Source: Nephrocerus scutellatus (taxonomy: Eukaryota; Arthropoda; Insecta; Diptera; Pipunculidae). From it: DNA of 64,000 nt. Made by a program: the position numbers and the translations under genes. Below are positions 34,190 through 46,970 of the stretch, piece after piece. The stretch is taken from the NCBI GenBank assembly GCA_947095585.1, contig OX352761.1, positions 89,074,779 to 89,138,778 of the forward strand. The letters run 5' to 3'. Each line of letters opens with the position of its first letter. The stretch's first letter is position 1. The notes under the pieces were generated by a model. The model was not told the DNA's origin. It did not search any database and saw only the letters and a program-made list of their open reading frames with translations.

Positions 34190-34455
34190 GCGAGCGAGTT
34201 CGGAATTCGAATATCAAAACCAGCCAAACAGCAGGTTTTCACAATTCCAGAGAAGGAATTCGACAGTGCAATTGTTGTTGTTCCTCGGCAAAAAAATACG
34301 GCTTATATTAATAATAGGCGTATTTTATTTGAAATCCGAATAAGGAATTCGAATGTCAAAATCAGTGAAAACCAGCCAAACAGCAGGTTTTCCAATTCCA
34401 AAGAAGGAGTTCGACAGTGCAATTGTTGTTGTAATTCCTTATTCCTCGGCAATTA
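34190..34455. repeat. Two copies of the 'ccagccaaacagcaggtttt' repeat
   Basis: The phrases 'ccagccaaacagcaggtttt', 'gaattcga' and 'gacagtgcaattgttgttg' occur at about 34218-34280 and again at about 34373-34430. Related sequence lies at 19078-19240. It is non-coding. Confidence 0.7.
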
Positions 34456-34944
34456 AAATACGGATAATAAGTAATTAATCGATCCCAAATTTTCTTGTCA
34501 GTTTATCATGATTCAATAGTTATACCGCACGGCACAACACATATTTATTCAATTATTATAAATTGCATTTAAACTTTAAAAAAATATTAATATATTATTA
34601 TCTATTGGCATAAAATATTGACAGGAAATTTTATACAAAAAAATAGAGTTTAATAATTTTTGCAAATCTCAAGATAATAAATTTTTAAATTTGTTTTGTT
34701 CATTTCAAATATTCCACACGTTCCAAAACTGACATAAAACGTACTTTTATTTATTCTATTCCCTTTTTCTAATTCCTTTTATTGAGCCTTTATATTCTGA
34801 TTGTTTTCTCTTTGTACTACATGAAATCATAGAATGCCAAGAATATTTAATTTAATTATACTAATCAGCTTATTATAGACTTTTTGTTTTAAAAATTATA
34901 GCATGAAATTAAGCCAGTATTTCGGTCTTTCGGACCATTATCAA
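34456..34944. other. Intergenic, AT-rich
   Basis: Nothing recognised. The sequence is strongly AT-rich with no coding frame. Confidence 0.4.
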
Positions 34945-35035
34945 GGCCAAATTTCCATAGGAACAAGTCTTTTAGTCGCATCTTAGTCCTACAAACGGAA
35001 TTTCCAAAAAATCTCTTGAGAAATGACTTAGTTAT
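34945..35035. repeat. Single unit of the ~118-bp satellite-like repeat
   Basis: 'tttccataggaacaagtctt', 'agtcgcatcttagtcctaca' and 'cttgagaaatgactta' match the array at 16015-17165. Confidence 0.75.
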
Positions 35036-35154
35036 AAGAAATCAAAAATATAAAACAAAATCTCAACACAACATCGCTACACAAAATCGTAACATTTTTA
35101 TTTTTGATACCGTTCTAAATTTTCTCCTCACCGCCGATAAAGTAGTTTCATTTA

Positions 35155-35312
35155 CAAAAATGAGCAGGACGACTATAGTTAAATTGAAATTGAAATTAAC
35201 TAGAAGAGATTACACTACGAGAATGTTATAGTTATTTTATATCTGCAGAGGAAATAATATCTATAGCATTATAGTCCTGCTCATTTTTTCTCGCACGGCC
35301 CAAAGGTAAATC
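35155..35312. mobile_element. MITE family L copy 3
   Basis: The inverted arms contain 'aatgagcaggacgactatag' at the left and 'cattatagtcctgctcattt' at the right, followed by 'ctcgcacggcccaaaggtaa'. It is shorter than the copies at 21310-21932. Confidence 0.7.
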
Positions 35313-35995
35313 AGCCACGTCAAATTTGCGTTGCTAAAAGTCCAATGCCCAGTCCCACCGGCGAATGTCTAACAAACGTCCGAGAGTAATAAATTGTCAC
35401 AGATGGCTTCTCAACTCGCTTTCGGATACGGCATTAAATTGTATGCCCTTTTATTTGTGTCCAAAAATTTAACATGCACAATGGAACAACAAGAATGGTT
35501 GCGAGAATCTAAGCCGTCCGCAACGGCTCCAAATATTATTTTTTTTGGAGTTTAATCCTTAAGAATCCATTTTTATATATAGAAAAAAATTACACAAAAC
35601 ATTTTATGGGAAGTGATATCGATTGTTAGCTTTTGTTACGCGTTAACAAAAAGTGAAGTCGTTAGTTTTTTACCTTTCACACAACCTAGAGAGCTGAAAT
35701 TTTGTGAGCAGCTATATCTCACACAGCGCGTCATGTGTGACACGTGTCATGCATGGAAAAGCGGAACTGTTATATATCGGCTTCTACTAGTCAGAATTCG
35801 ATGAGACTTGATTTAAAACAATTGGTTAGCGCTTGGCTTGCGATGACGTAATTTGTGACATTATTCAAAGTTCAAAACGCTAATGCAAATCAATAACCTT
35901 ACAAAACGAAGGAAAAAGAAAGACAACTTGATGGAGGCTCCAGAGTTTCTCAATCTCATGAGAAAGGCAAACGCAGAGAAATTGTTACAACATAT
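35313..35995. other. Intergenic, nothing recognised
   Basis: No gene or known repeat family was identified. G1 copy 2 inserted at its right edge. Confidence 0.4.
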
Positions 35996-36389
35996 TGTTA
36001 CGAAATTCAGGCTTTCGAGTTCGTAAAGGATTTTGCAAATTAAACACAACACAAGTTAATTAATTTACAAATAACAATTTTAATGAACAACAATTAAATT
36101 AACACAAGTTCACAATTTAAATGTACACAAGAACACTTATGATACTAGTACTTCACAATAATTTTCTTAGGTTATAGCTTTATCACTTTACAAGAACTTT
36201 TACAACTGCACTGGTTTAATTCCAAACAACTAATCATCTTCCTTCGGCTTAACGCCTCTATTTATATCAAAAGCTTCCAGAAACTTCCAATATTGTAAAC
36301 AGAAATATCGAGTAAATACCAGAAAATTGTAGACATATTCCCTTATTTACAACTAACGACACTTATATGTAATGAGTCATCTTCTAAAA
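35996..36389 (-). repeat. 3' LTR of G1 copy 2, distal part
   Basis: It begins TGTTACGAAATTCAGG (the U5 end, reversed) and runs to the Jockey insertion point. Compared with other copies it lacks a short piece around 36110. Confidence 0.9.
36375..36389. repeat. Target-site duplication of the Jockey insertion, left
   Basis: agtcatcttctaaaa recurs exactly at 41152-41166. Confidence 0.9.
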
Positions 36390-36647
36390 GTAGCAGCCTT
36401 GCCCTGATTGAGAGTAGTCAAGCTTATAATTTGCGCTGCTATAGCAACCGTTGTTATTTATCTTAGAAAAATAAAATATAAATATTTGAATTTTTTTTAA
36501 TTAAATTTTGTGAACTTGCATCGAATTTTTTACAAACATCACATCTTAAAACGGATGGTAACGGAAACATCGGAATTATTATTATACTTTTTAGTGCAAA
36601 TAAAAACAACAAACAAGCGCAATAGAAAATATTAAAAAAAAAAACAA

Positions 36648-37975
36648 ATGAAAATGTCTTCGCCCCCTCCAATGGAGGGTGCAGAAGCACTTTCACCGCT
36701 GGAATGGATCACTAAACAAAAACACAACATAGACTTTGATTTATTAAGAAATTAAATCGAAAGTTTACGTGCTTAATTTAAAAAAAAAGAGAGAAGAAAC
36801 AGTTAAATAGCCTGAAAGAAAACGAAAAAAAGATACAGAAACAATAACAAATTCATCATCAATATAAAGAAATAACAGTTTTGCCTTATTAGACAACGAA
36901 GAGGAAACGCTATGAGATCAAAAATTTCCAACATTAAATTCAACAACGAAAAAACTTGTTGCTGAACTCAAAAGTGCAAACATAAAAAAGCGCAAGAGTG
37001 CAGTGAACAGTAAAACGATTATTTCAAACATTACGGAGAACGTTGGACCAAAAACATTAACTGCAACTAAAAATACTGAAGGACAAAAAAACCACCTCCA
37101 ATAAAAATTTTTAGAGAAGACAGTAAAACAATTTATTTAATACTTAATGACGCAATTGGTGCAGGTCAATTTAACTTAAAAAATGTAAACAAAAACAAAA
37201 CAATGTTAAATGTAAAAAATAGCAATGACGTGGACAAAGTTAAAAATTTACTTAACGAAACTTGGACGGAGTTTTTTACATATACCGACAAATAAAAAAA
37301 AATTACACTTTCTTAATTAAAGGGTTAAATATCGGCCATACTCCAAAAGAAGTCTTAGAGGAACTACAAAATAATGAACAAATTATAAAATTTATTAAAT
37401 CATTCAGGTACGTAACCCCTCGTTCTAAACGTGAAAACCAAATATTGCCTATAATCGTGGTACAGCTATCTCCAGATAGCATGGTGCAAAACCAGAGAAA
37501 CATAAGGTATGTCGGGACATGTCGTGACCTTCGAAAAAATTCGAAGAAGTGATGTCCTACAATGCCATCGTTGCCAACGGTTCGGACATACTTCTTCGAA
37601 TTGTAATATGGAACCAGACAAGTGCTTAGTTCAATAAAATACAGGCAAGGAGCAGCTGTTCTGTGTGCTCTGCGGCAAAGCTGGGCATCCAGCATCCTGG
37701 CGTGGCTGTGAGGTTTACAGAAATCTTGCTGAACGCTTACAATAAAAAAAAGGGCAGCACAACAGAAGGTTACCCAAAAAACAGCTTACATTGAAAATTA
37801 CGTTCAGAAAGGTTTTTCGTTCGCGTAAGTGGCCAGAAACACAAATGGTTCACATACAGTTCTTAATTCTTTAAGTGAAAGCTTAGAGAATAAGGTAAAC
37901 AATCTGGCCAAAGTAGTAGCCGAACAGTCAGTACAAATTTCAAGCATTTTAAATGCTCTACGTTGCATGAATGTC
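36648..37975 (+). pseudogene. Jockey-type ORF1 (Gag-like), multiple frameshifts
   Basis: It starts with MKMSSPPPMEGAEALSPLEW at 36648. Later frames give FREDSKTIYLILNDAIGAG (about 37109), KGLNIGHTPKEVLEELQNNE (37319-37378, the PRE_C2HC region) and then two zinc knuckles, CHRCQRFGHTSSNC (about 37562-37603) and CVLCGKAGHPASWRGC (about 37662-37710). The protein would bind element RNA. At least four frame changes and a TAA near 37633 separate these blocks. Confidence 0.85.
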
Positions 37976-40803
37976 TAGGTCGCGTCGCGGTGCACTCAGA
38001 ATAGCTGCCGTAAATGTAAATTACATTATCTCCGTTGCTAGACGTAGCGACATTCTAAATTTTGTGACAGATCATAGACTTGACATCCTTCTCTTATCAG
38101 AGACAAAGCTTAACGCTAAACATAAGCTAGAGTTTAAAGACTACAACTTTATACGAAATGACAGAAAGGACTCGATTCGAGGTGGTGGAACAGCTGTGCT
38201 GATTAGAAAACCACAATTGATATTGCTTGTTTTAATTGCCTAGAGACGACTATAATTTCGCTGCCACTTCGAAATAATAGTCGCCTTCATATAATATCTG
38301 CATATGCACCGTCAGCAGATAATCAATTTAATGTCGAGCTCGAGAAATTATTCGAGACACTATGATTAGATAGTTTAAATAATTATTTCATTCTAGCGGG
38401 AGATCTAAACGCGAAACATCAGCGTTGGTTAGATTCAACAGCGAACGGGAGAGACAGCTTTCTTAGGCGTTTTGTTGATGATAACCAAATCAGATATAAA
38501 TTGCAACTGTACAGCCCGGTTACGGCGAGTTATCCTTCCGGGAATTCATATCTTGATTTGTGTATTGCAGATGCGCGACTGCAAATAGAAACGGTTCACG
38601 ACAATAAGATCCCGCTGTTGCCGTATGACAGCAACCACAATGCGAAATTAATAGTAGCTTCGTTTGCTGGCGAATCCTTATTTGCCCTCGCAAATCAACC
38701 AGGAATTCCTAAATTAAATTTTAGGAAAACCAACTAGAACAAGTTCGAAAAACGGGCCAAAAGAGAATGCAGAGATCGTTTATCTTCCTCCGAAGTTCCT
38801 AACAACAGGAATATGACGAACGAAGAATGCGATCTTTGCATAGAAAGACTGAATTCGGGAATTGATTCGACAGTCCCGAAAATCAAAAGCAAAAATTCTA
38901 CGGAGTGTTATCTAAACCATGAAATACGAACTCTTCAAAGACACAAGAGTTTTTTAATCACGCAGATTAACAGAATACGACGGCAGTTTCTTGATGTACC
39001 AAGCAATAACGAATTAATAAGGCTAGGTCCCTCTTGAGAAATGTTAAAAGCCTTTTGGAACAGCAATTCCGAAACAGCGTCAACAACTATTGGAGGCATC
39101 GGGCTGAAAATATAATAAAGGCAGATTCGGGGACGATGTTTCCTAAAATAAATCGATCTTTTAAGCCTCATAGTGTTGTTGCTGTCCCGGAATTAAAGAT
39201 TCCTACAGCATCAGAGTATCTCATCTCCCAAGCTGGTATTGATAGCCGAACGACACCAATAATTAACAACAACTTTGTTATTGGAGACGGTGCTGAGAAG
39301 CTCAGTCTTATTGGATCGCACTTTGAAACGGTGCATCAAATAGGGACTCGCTCAAGTAGTTCTGCTAAGTTAGTGAGCGAAGAATTAGGAAGATTCCGTA
39401 ATCAGAATAATTATTCGGAAACTGTTGTAACTTTCTTTGAGGACCTTAAATCTGACGAACTGACTGAAGAACAGACAAATGAATACTTTACGACGCTGAC
39501 CAAACTGTTGGAAAGTATCCAAGGTTTTTCCAATAATAAAGAAAAAGAAAGATCCTTCTGATCCGACAAATTACGGGCCTATCAGTCTCTTGCCTAACAT
39601 TGGGAAAGTACTTGAAGTGGTTATTAGTAAGTCAATTTTGACCGCGTGCGAAACAAGTGAGATAATTCCGCGGCACCAATTTGGGTTCAAGCGAAACCAC
39701 TCGACAAAGCACGCTGTGACCAAATTGATTTCAGATGTCAACTTGCATCTGAATGATAAGAGGAATACGGCTGCCTGCCTAGTAGATATCGAAAAAGCCT
39801 TTGACACGGTTTGGACCGATGCGCTTATTTATAAAATTATTAGATATGAGTTCCCACATCATTTAGTTAAAATGATTATATCAATGATATACGGGAAGAA
39901 ATTTGTGGTAACAGATAAAGAAAATACGACAAGTAAAATATTCAATAGCGCTAACGGTCTGCCACAGGGTACAGTAACGGCACCAATCCTGTTCAACATA
40001 TTTATTTCTGAAGTACTTAGGGTCATGGAGGTGTCCCTAGCATATGCTGACGATATTGTACTATATGCACACGGCTCGAAAATTGAAGAAATTCAAAGAA
40101 AGCTACAAAGCAAATTTGACGAATTTCAGACATTCTGCGAAACATGGAAACTTAAGATAAGCTATTTATGTCGCTCAAAAAGCTTTTCCTTTCACGATAC
40201 CTGAGGAGTGACGTGAAGACTGTTTGCTACCAGGCATTCATTAGACCAATTATTACGTACGCGTGTCCAATATGGTGAAACATCAGTCCATCATATATGG
40301 AAAAACTTCGTGCCTTTGAGAGGAAATGCATTCAAGCATGTGTGCATATGTAGAGAAGCGAACATTCTGAGTACAGGCATTATGTGTCAAACAAAAAACT
40401 CCTGAATGCTCCCGGAGTGTCAAGAATTGACAATGTCATTCTTAACCTTAATAGGAATCATTTCGCTCGGTCAGCCTCTATTGGAAATGACTTAATCTCG
40501 GGAGCATTTTATCCTAATCCTGGGTATTTTAGAAATACATTGGAGAGTGAATTCATACCACTTGAGACATTTCTGTATCTGGACGCACTGGGCCACTTGT
40601 CAGATTCATGCAACGTTCCTATAATATACCATGTTGCTAGAAGGGCCACTGACAAAAGAATTCCTCATGCCTTGTTGTCCAATGGGGCTGCAAATGAGAT
40701 CTGGAGATACTGTCGTAGCGTGCCTGAAAAAGACCTAGCAGACAACAGGCACTTAGATAAAAGAAAATACTGGTGGCTTGACTGGAGTGTGGCCGAAATT
40801 TAA
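37971..40803 (+). pseudogene. Jockey-type ORF2: endonuclease and reverse transcriptase
   Basis: The endonuclease starts at 37971 (RIAAVNVN, then DILLLSETKLNAKHKL and GGGTAVLIRK) and continues in pieces to about 38740 (SYLDLCIADARL, SNHNAKL). The RT follows: LPNIGKVLEVV, HQFGFKRNHSTKHAV, CLVDIEKAFDTVW and AYADDIVLYAHG (39590-40140). The thumb and C-terminal part (IRPIITYACPIW, then 40384-40803) are in two further frames. Nicking by the endonuclease and target-primed reverse transcription would be the roles in a live element. Several stops and shifts inactivate it. Confidence 0.9.
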
Positions 40804-41151
40804 CCCTAACCGCTACCTGTAGGGATTTAGTTTTTAAGTCCATTTAAGTATTTTAGTTTAAATAGTTTTAATTAGTTTTAAGTAGTTTAAGTTTTTTTTT
40901 CTTATAAAATATGGTGGAAGAATTTTTACCAAATTTTTGTTCTTTATAATTTCAATATAATAAATAATTTCAAAAGAAATAAATAAAAAAAAAATTAAAT
41001 CTAACCAATTAACATAATAAATATTGAAAATAGTGTAAGCCCTCGCAGGTAAATTTACTAGTTTTAATTAAAATAGTCAGTAAGTTATTTATTTAATACA
41101 AACAATAGTACTTAAGATTTCTAAAAATTAAATAAATGGATTTGAAAAAAA

Positions 41152-41417
41152 AGTCATCTTCTAAAAATAGACTTCATGTTCAATCATGTTCTTTTACAAA
41201 AACCGGATAAACCGCACAAACCGGTTTGACTACTTGTTTGACCAGTATACAATGAACCAAACTTGCAGGCGGTTACATTTCAAATTTCAAATAGTCTAAT
41301 AGTCTTAAAGCCTAAAAGTATGCAACATGAAAGTGCTTATTTTTAGTATGCAGTATTTACATTGGGATTTATTTTAGGATTTTAATTCTATTATATGCGC
41401 TACTAACTACTTTTCGT
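41152..41417 (-). repeat. 3' LTR of G1 copy 2, proximal part
   Basis: It begins with the right copy of the 15-bp target duplication (41152-41166) and ends 'ctactaactacttttcgtac' at the LTR start, with the terminal bases altered and the polypurine tract missing. Confidence 0.9.
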
Positions 41418-41462
41418 ACCATTCATTCAGCATTCCTTCTGTTGTTGTACCTTGTCAATCTG

Positions 41463-44400
41463 TCAATGTGAACAAATTTTTATTTTACATCTGGGGCTTT
41501 GTTGACTCCGATATACGACATCATTAATCCTCTTAATGATCTTATAAGGTCCTTCCCAACTCTGCTGTAGTTTTGGAGATTTACCTTTTCTTCTCTCTCT
41601 CTTTTCTTCACCACAGTTTCGCAGGTCATATCGCGTTTTCAGCCGGTTGCTGGCATCTACTATGTTGCTCTTTACTGCAGCATGAACAGGAGTCATCCTC
41701 TGCATTAGATCACTAACGTAGTTCTCCTTTGTTGTCGGCTCTACTGGTGGTGATCCAAATTTGATGTCGCATGGTAGACGAAGTTCTCTGCCGAATACAA
41801 TCATTGCTGGAGAGTTTTTAGTTGTGTTGTGGACAGCACTACGATAACTCATCATAAACAACGGTATACAACGATCCCATTCATCTTGATTGGCATTAAC
41901 TTCTTTTCGCAGATGCTCTTCCAGCGTCCTGTTGAACCTTTCGACCATTCCGTCTGATTGTGGATGTAACGGAGTAGTCCTCGTTTTCTTGATGTTGAGT
42001 ACTTGACACAGTTCTTGAAAGACTAGCGATTCAAAATTCCGCCCTTGATCGGAATGTAATTTCAGTTGTACTCCAAATCTGCAGATCCAATTGTCCACGA
42101 ATGCCCTAGCCACCGTGCTAGCTTCCTGGTTTGCGATGGGATACGCTTCTGCCCATTTACTGAAGTAATCAATGCACTCGAGTATATAGCGATTTCCATC
42201 TCTTGTTTCTGGGAATGGACCAGCTATGTCCATTGCCACCCGCTCAAATGGTGCTCCAACATTTTACTGTTGCATTTTTCCTCTAGTTTTTGGTTGCGGT
42301 CCTTTGCTTGCTGCCCACATGTCACACGTTCGACACCAGTCTTCCACATCTCTACGGCAATTGACCCAATAGAAGCGATTCCTTACTTTATCTAGCGTCT
42401 TATTAACGCCCAAATGCGCTGCTGATGTACCGCTATGTAATTCTTCCACGACTTCTCTGACTCGGTTTGTTGTCAGCACAATCTGCGATTTTGTTCTTCG
42501 ACCATCAGCCGATTCCCATTGCCTTACCAGTAGTCCATCTTCCGATCTCAATGACTGCAATTGAGCCCAGTAATTTTTTACTGCAGGACTTGCTGTTGCA
42601 ATCTCGTGCCACTCCGGTCTTTCACCTTGCTCCATCCATTGAAATATTGGAGCAATCGAATCATCGCACACTTGTTACTCCCTTAGCTGCTCTTTTGTCC
42701 AGCGATCTTCGACTTGTAGTCTTATTTGTGCAACTACTTCAGAGCACTTCTTGTTTTTTTGCCTTATACAGTGTTTGCATTGGGGTGCACAAGGTCTTCT
42801 GGATAACCCGTCGGCATTATTGTGCAGCATTCCTTTTCGATGCTCTGTTCTGAATGAATATGCCTGGAGTCGTTCGATTCATCTGGCCACTTGACCTTCT
42901 GGTTCCCTGAACTGCATTAAACCTTCGCGTCACGCAGTAGTTCTCCACCTCCTTTCCTTCTCGATTCAGCGATAGAATCGCTCCTATTCCTGCAATGCTA
43001 GCATCAGTGTCCAGGATGAAGAGTTCTCCTGCTTGTGGATATGCCAAAATTGGAGAACTACACAGCTTTGCCTTCAGCAATTCGAATGATTTTTGGTGCT
43101 CGCTCGACCATTTGAACTTTTGGTTCTTCTCAGTAAGGCGATGAAGGCTTCGTGCAACATCTGCGAACTTAGGCACAAACCGTCGATAGTAGGAGCATAG
43201 CCCCAGAAAACTTCGCAGCTCATGTAAATTCTTTGGTACCGGCCATTCATTAACAGCTTCCAATTTCTTGGGATCCGTGCGTACTCCTTGACTGGATACA
43301 ATGTAACCCAAATAATTCACTTAATTTTTGAAAAGGCTACATTTCGGCGGACTCAACTTCAATCCTGCAGCTTCAATTGTTTCCAGAACTTGCCGAAGAT
43401 TATTCACGTGTTCATTGAATGTGCGACCAAAAACAATGATGTCATCCAAATCTTCCAGCTAAGGCCTCGCAAAACATTCAACCGCTCGAACGTAGCAGGA
43501 GCGTTGCATAATCCAAACGGCATTACGGAAAACTGATACAAGCCGTTTCCCGCAGTAAATGCTGTCTTCTCCTTGTCGCTGTCATGAATTGCAACCTGCC
43601 AGTATCCGCTTTTCAGATCCAATGTACGGAAGATTCTGGCTCCCGATAAGCTGTCCAACGTGTCGTCTATACGTGGTAAAGGATAACTATCCTTCTTGGT
43701 GACATCGTTCAGTTTCCGATAGTCCACACAAAATCAGGTTGAACCATCTTTATTTTGAACAAGTACCACAGGTGAGCTCCATGGGCTTTTGGACTTCTCT
43801 ATGATTCCATCACGTTCCATCTTCTTAACCAGTGTTTCTGCCTCTTGTTGTTTAGCAAGTGGCAATCGTCTTGGCGCCTGTCGAATTGGAGCAGCATTTC
43901 CTGTATCGATTCGATGTCGCACTATATTGGTTTTACCCATGTCGTTGTCGCTGACAGCAAAAACGTCGACAAATTGCTCTAGCGCCTTTTATACTGCTTG
44001 TCGCTGCGCTGCTGGAAGATGTTTACACAACGAACGAAGTATCTGCTTCCTTTCCAGATGTAGTGGCGCATTCTTTACTTTTAGAGGCTGGCAGTTTGCG
44101 ATGCAGCTTACTCCCTGAGTCTTACAAATGACTGTTCCTTCTCTTATTACTTTCGGTAATGGGCTAACGTTCATTATTCTCACTGGTATCTTAGGCTGGA
44201 GTTTCACTAGAGATCTTCCGCATATCAATCCGTTCTTATTGAAATTGGTTGGCTCCACTATTCCTACTGTACTGTCCCCAAGATCACCGTTCACCTTGTC
44301 ATAGATAATTTTCTCGCACATCGGTGGTATCTCTACTTTTTCTTCAGTGATGATTCTTAGCCCACCAGTCTGGTTGTCGTTTATTTGCAGCGGTACTTCC

Positions 44401-44785
44401 ACATTACGCCATTTTAACACGTGGTTCTTCAGATCAAGGGACATCTCGTGCTATGTCATGAAATCCAAGCCCAATATGCATTCATCTGTAATGCTGGCCA
44501 CAAAAACCGATGAGAAAACCGTATTCCTCCAAACATGACACTGCAGGAGCACTCTCCTTTAATTGCTGCAACTTCAGCGGTCGCTGTTCTCAAATTATAA
44601 CAAAATACTTTTTCCACTTGACCTTTGGACACCACTTTGGGATTCACAACTGATCTGGAAGCTCCTGTATCCAAGGTAAACGTACATGGTTTTCCTTCTA
44701 ACACACCACTAACAACCAAGCTGTTGCTGTCCTTTCTAAGTTTGGCAATGTTCACCGTGACCTTGGGGCTCTCCTCCTTCTTCAC
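41463..44785 (-). pseudogene. G1 copy 2 pol
   Basis: Read on the - strand: protease with an intact DTGAS (44785-44456), spacer (44444-43989), RT (43940-43404, with [10 protein letters not shown]), the thumb and RNase H (43320-42817, DTDAS), the zinc-binding part of integrase (42671-42264, ending KGPQPKTRG), and the integrase core and C-terminus (42239-41463). The integrase core is open and has SDQGRNF and PLHPQSDGMVERFNRT. Lesions include loss of several bases right before the RT YLDD box near 43460, a stop at 43734, and frame changes near 42940. Integrase survives better here than in copy 1. Confidence 0.9.
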
Positions 44786-44870
44786 CAGCTTACGCCTGGT
44801 CTAACTTAGTTTTCCTGGTCTGCAGCTACAAGGTAAGCTGGCCGTAAATTTTCAGGTCTCTGGACACGAC

Positions 44871-46241
44871 TCAATGGCTGTATTGTAGTTTGTACTGGTC
44901 TTGGTTCCTTGCAGTCGCGTATGAAATGTACAGGTTTTTCTGGCATCTAAAACATTTTGGACGAGAATTTGATGTGGAATTCCTGTCGTTCTGGAAGCGT
45001 CCAGTCTTTGATTTTCTTATCTTCTCATCAATGAGGGCTTCTATTTGTGTGATGTCCTCAGTTTCCAACTTGCGCAATCTAACTAAAATAGTAGACAAAC
45101 TGGCTCTAGCTTCTTCGTATTCCAAAGCAGATGCTAACAGTTCATTCATTGATTTTCCTCTGGCTGCATTCCTTAAATGAAGCTTCAACTGTTCATCTCG
45201 AATAGCATTGATGAACGCGTCAACTGCCAGTCCGTCCAAGATACAAGCCGGAACTCCACAATAAGCTTGTCGTGCGAGCTTAATTATTTTCCGCTCTAAT
45301 TCTTGAAGTCGTTCTCCTCGCTGTTGTTTCTTCATCTGTAGCTGTATTTTGCTTAGCTCCTGTGTGTGAGACTATCCATAACGCAAGTCGAACTCTTTCA
45401 AGATTTTTCCAGAACTCATCTCAGCAGTTGGAATCATTTGCAATACATCAGCCGCCTTGCCCCTCAACGCCGAGATTAGTGAATTTAGCTGTTCTTCAGC
45501 GCCCCATCCATTGTGTTGTACCGCAGCTCCAAAATGGAATTGAAATTTTTGAAAGCTGTATCGCCATCGAACGCAGGTGGCTTTCAAATTCCTTTCTGGT
45601 TGCTAGAAAATTCTGGAATTACTCTGGTACTGCTTTGTTGAGTGTTCTCTCTGACGAATTGGGTACGATTGTCGAATCGGGTCTAGAACTCTTTTATTTT
45701 TCCTTCCAGACCACTCACTTCTACATGAATTTGGAGTTCAGTTTTGGGTTTGCCAAGTAAATTCCTGCTTCAGTTCCTGTCTTTGTTTTTCGCGATTGTT
45801 GAATTTGCTGTTCAAATTTAACGGTCAGCTTGAATTCAATTCTAAATTAATCTGTTTATTCTCCTGACTCTGTTGCTGCGATTGTTGCTGCGATTCTTGC
45901 TTTTGCTGAATCAACTCCTTTTTTATTTCTTCACTTTGTTCACTTTGCCGCTGCATTTGTTCTCTCTGCTGGTCAAACTTGCTATTTATTTGTTGCATTA
46001 GAACTTGCAACATTGCCTCCATGTTTGGCACACCACCCTTTTCTTCCGAAGTGGACGATTTTCGCTCTACTAACTCCGTCTCGATTGAAAACACTTTACC
46101 AGCTTGCTGCTTTTCCCCTTTAACGACTTGTTGCAATCGGAGAAATAACTCCTGCTTATTTCCGGCAGTGCTTAGACCTCGCCTTCCAAGCTCTTCTTTA
46201 AGCTCCTGGGAACTATAGGATTTTATGTTCACACTTTCCAT
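44871..46241 (-). pseudogene. G1 copy 2 gag
   Basis: The - strand frame starts at 46241 with a SAP motif (ELGRRGLSTAGNKQELFLRL), a Glu-rich linker and a Gln-rich coiled coil ending at 45825. Capsid-like pieces occupy 45587-45372 and 45335-44871. The zinc knuckle is damaged: CFRCQ is followed by a frame loss. A second copy of the 5' part lies at 46971-47951. Confidence 0.85.
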
Positions 46242-46393
46242 TTTATTATTTAATGTTTATCAGTTTGTAAAATCACCATTTAATTTATTTATTGTTCAAC
46301 GATTTGTAAAATTTTACTATCTCTCAATTTACAAAAAGTTATTGTCTCTCAATTAACGCGATTTGCAAAATTTTAATGTCTCACAATTTGCAA

Positions 46394-46412
46394 AATCCCA
46401 CTTCTGACACCA
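46394..46412 (-). other. Primer-binding site of G1 copy 2
   Basis: aatcccacttctgacacca on the + strand is the reverse complement of the copy 1 site and ends next to the LTR. Confidence 0.75.
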
Positions 46413-46414
46413 AT

Positions 46415-46970
46415 TGTTAGGAAATTCAGGCTTTCGAGTTCGTAAAGGATTTTGCAAATAAAACACAACACAAGTTAATTAATTTACAAATAACAATTTT
46501 AATGAACAACAATTAAATTAACACAAGTTCACAATTTATAATGGTGATTACTTTAAATGTACACAAGAACACTTATGATACTAGTACTTTACAATAATTT
46601 TCTTAAGTTATAGCTTTATCACTTTACAAGAACTTTTACAACTGCAATGGTTAAATTCCAAACAACTAATAATCTTACTTCGGCTTAACGCCTCTATTTA
46701 TACTCAATCAAAAGCTTCCAGAAACTTCCAATATTGTAGACAGAAATAACGAATAAAGACCAGTAAATTGTAGCCTTATTCCCTTATTTACAACTAACGA
46801 CACTTATATGTCATGAGTTATCTTCTAAAAATAGACTTCATGTTCAATCATGTTCTTTTACAAAAACCGGGCAAACCGCACAAACCGGTTTGACTACTTG
46901 TTTGACCAGTACACAATGATTCAAACTTGCAGGCGGTTACATTTCAAATTTCAAATAGTCTAATAGTCTT
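46415..46970 (-). repeat. Truncated internal LTR of G1 copy 2
   Basis: It begins TGTTAGGAAATTCAGG at the U5 side and stops at the duplication junction, so the first part of U3 is missing. Confidence 0.9.

Larger units (their letters stand above)
36390..41151 (+). mobile_element. Complete Jockey-type non-LTR retrotransposon (decayed)
   Basis: A 4.76-kb insertion inside a G1 LTR, flanked by a 15-bp target duplication and ending in an A-rich tail (about 41143-41151). It contains a gag-like ORF1 with PRE_C2HC region and zinc knuckles, and an ORF2 with apurinic endonuclease and RT. The 5' end carries roughly 250 bp of presumed UTR/promoter, so it is not 5'-truncated in any obvious way. Both ORFs are broken by several shifts and stops. 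It must be younger than the G1 element that it splits. Confidence 0.9.
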
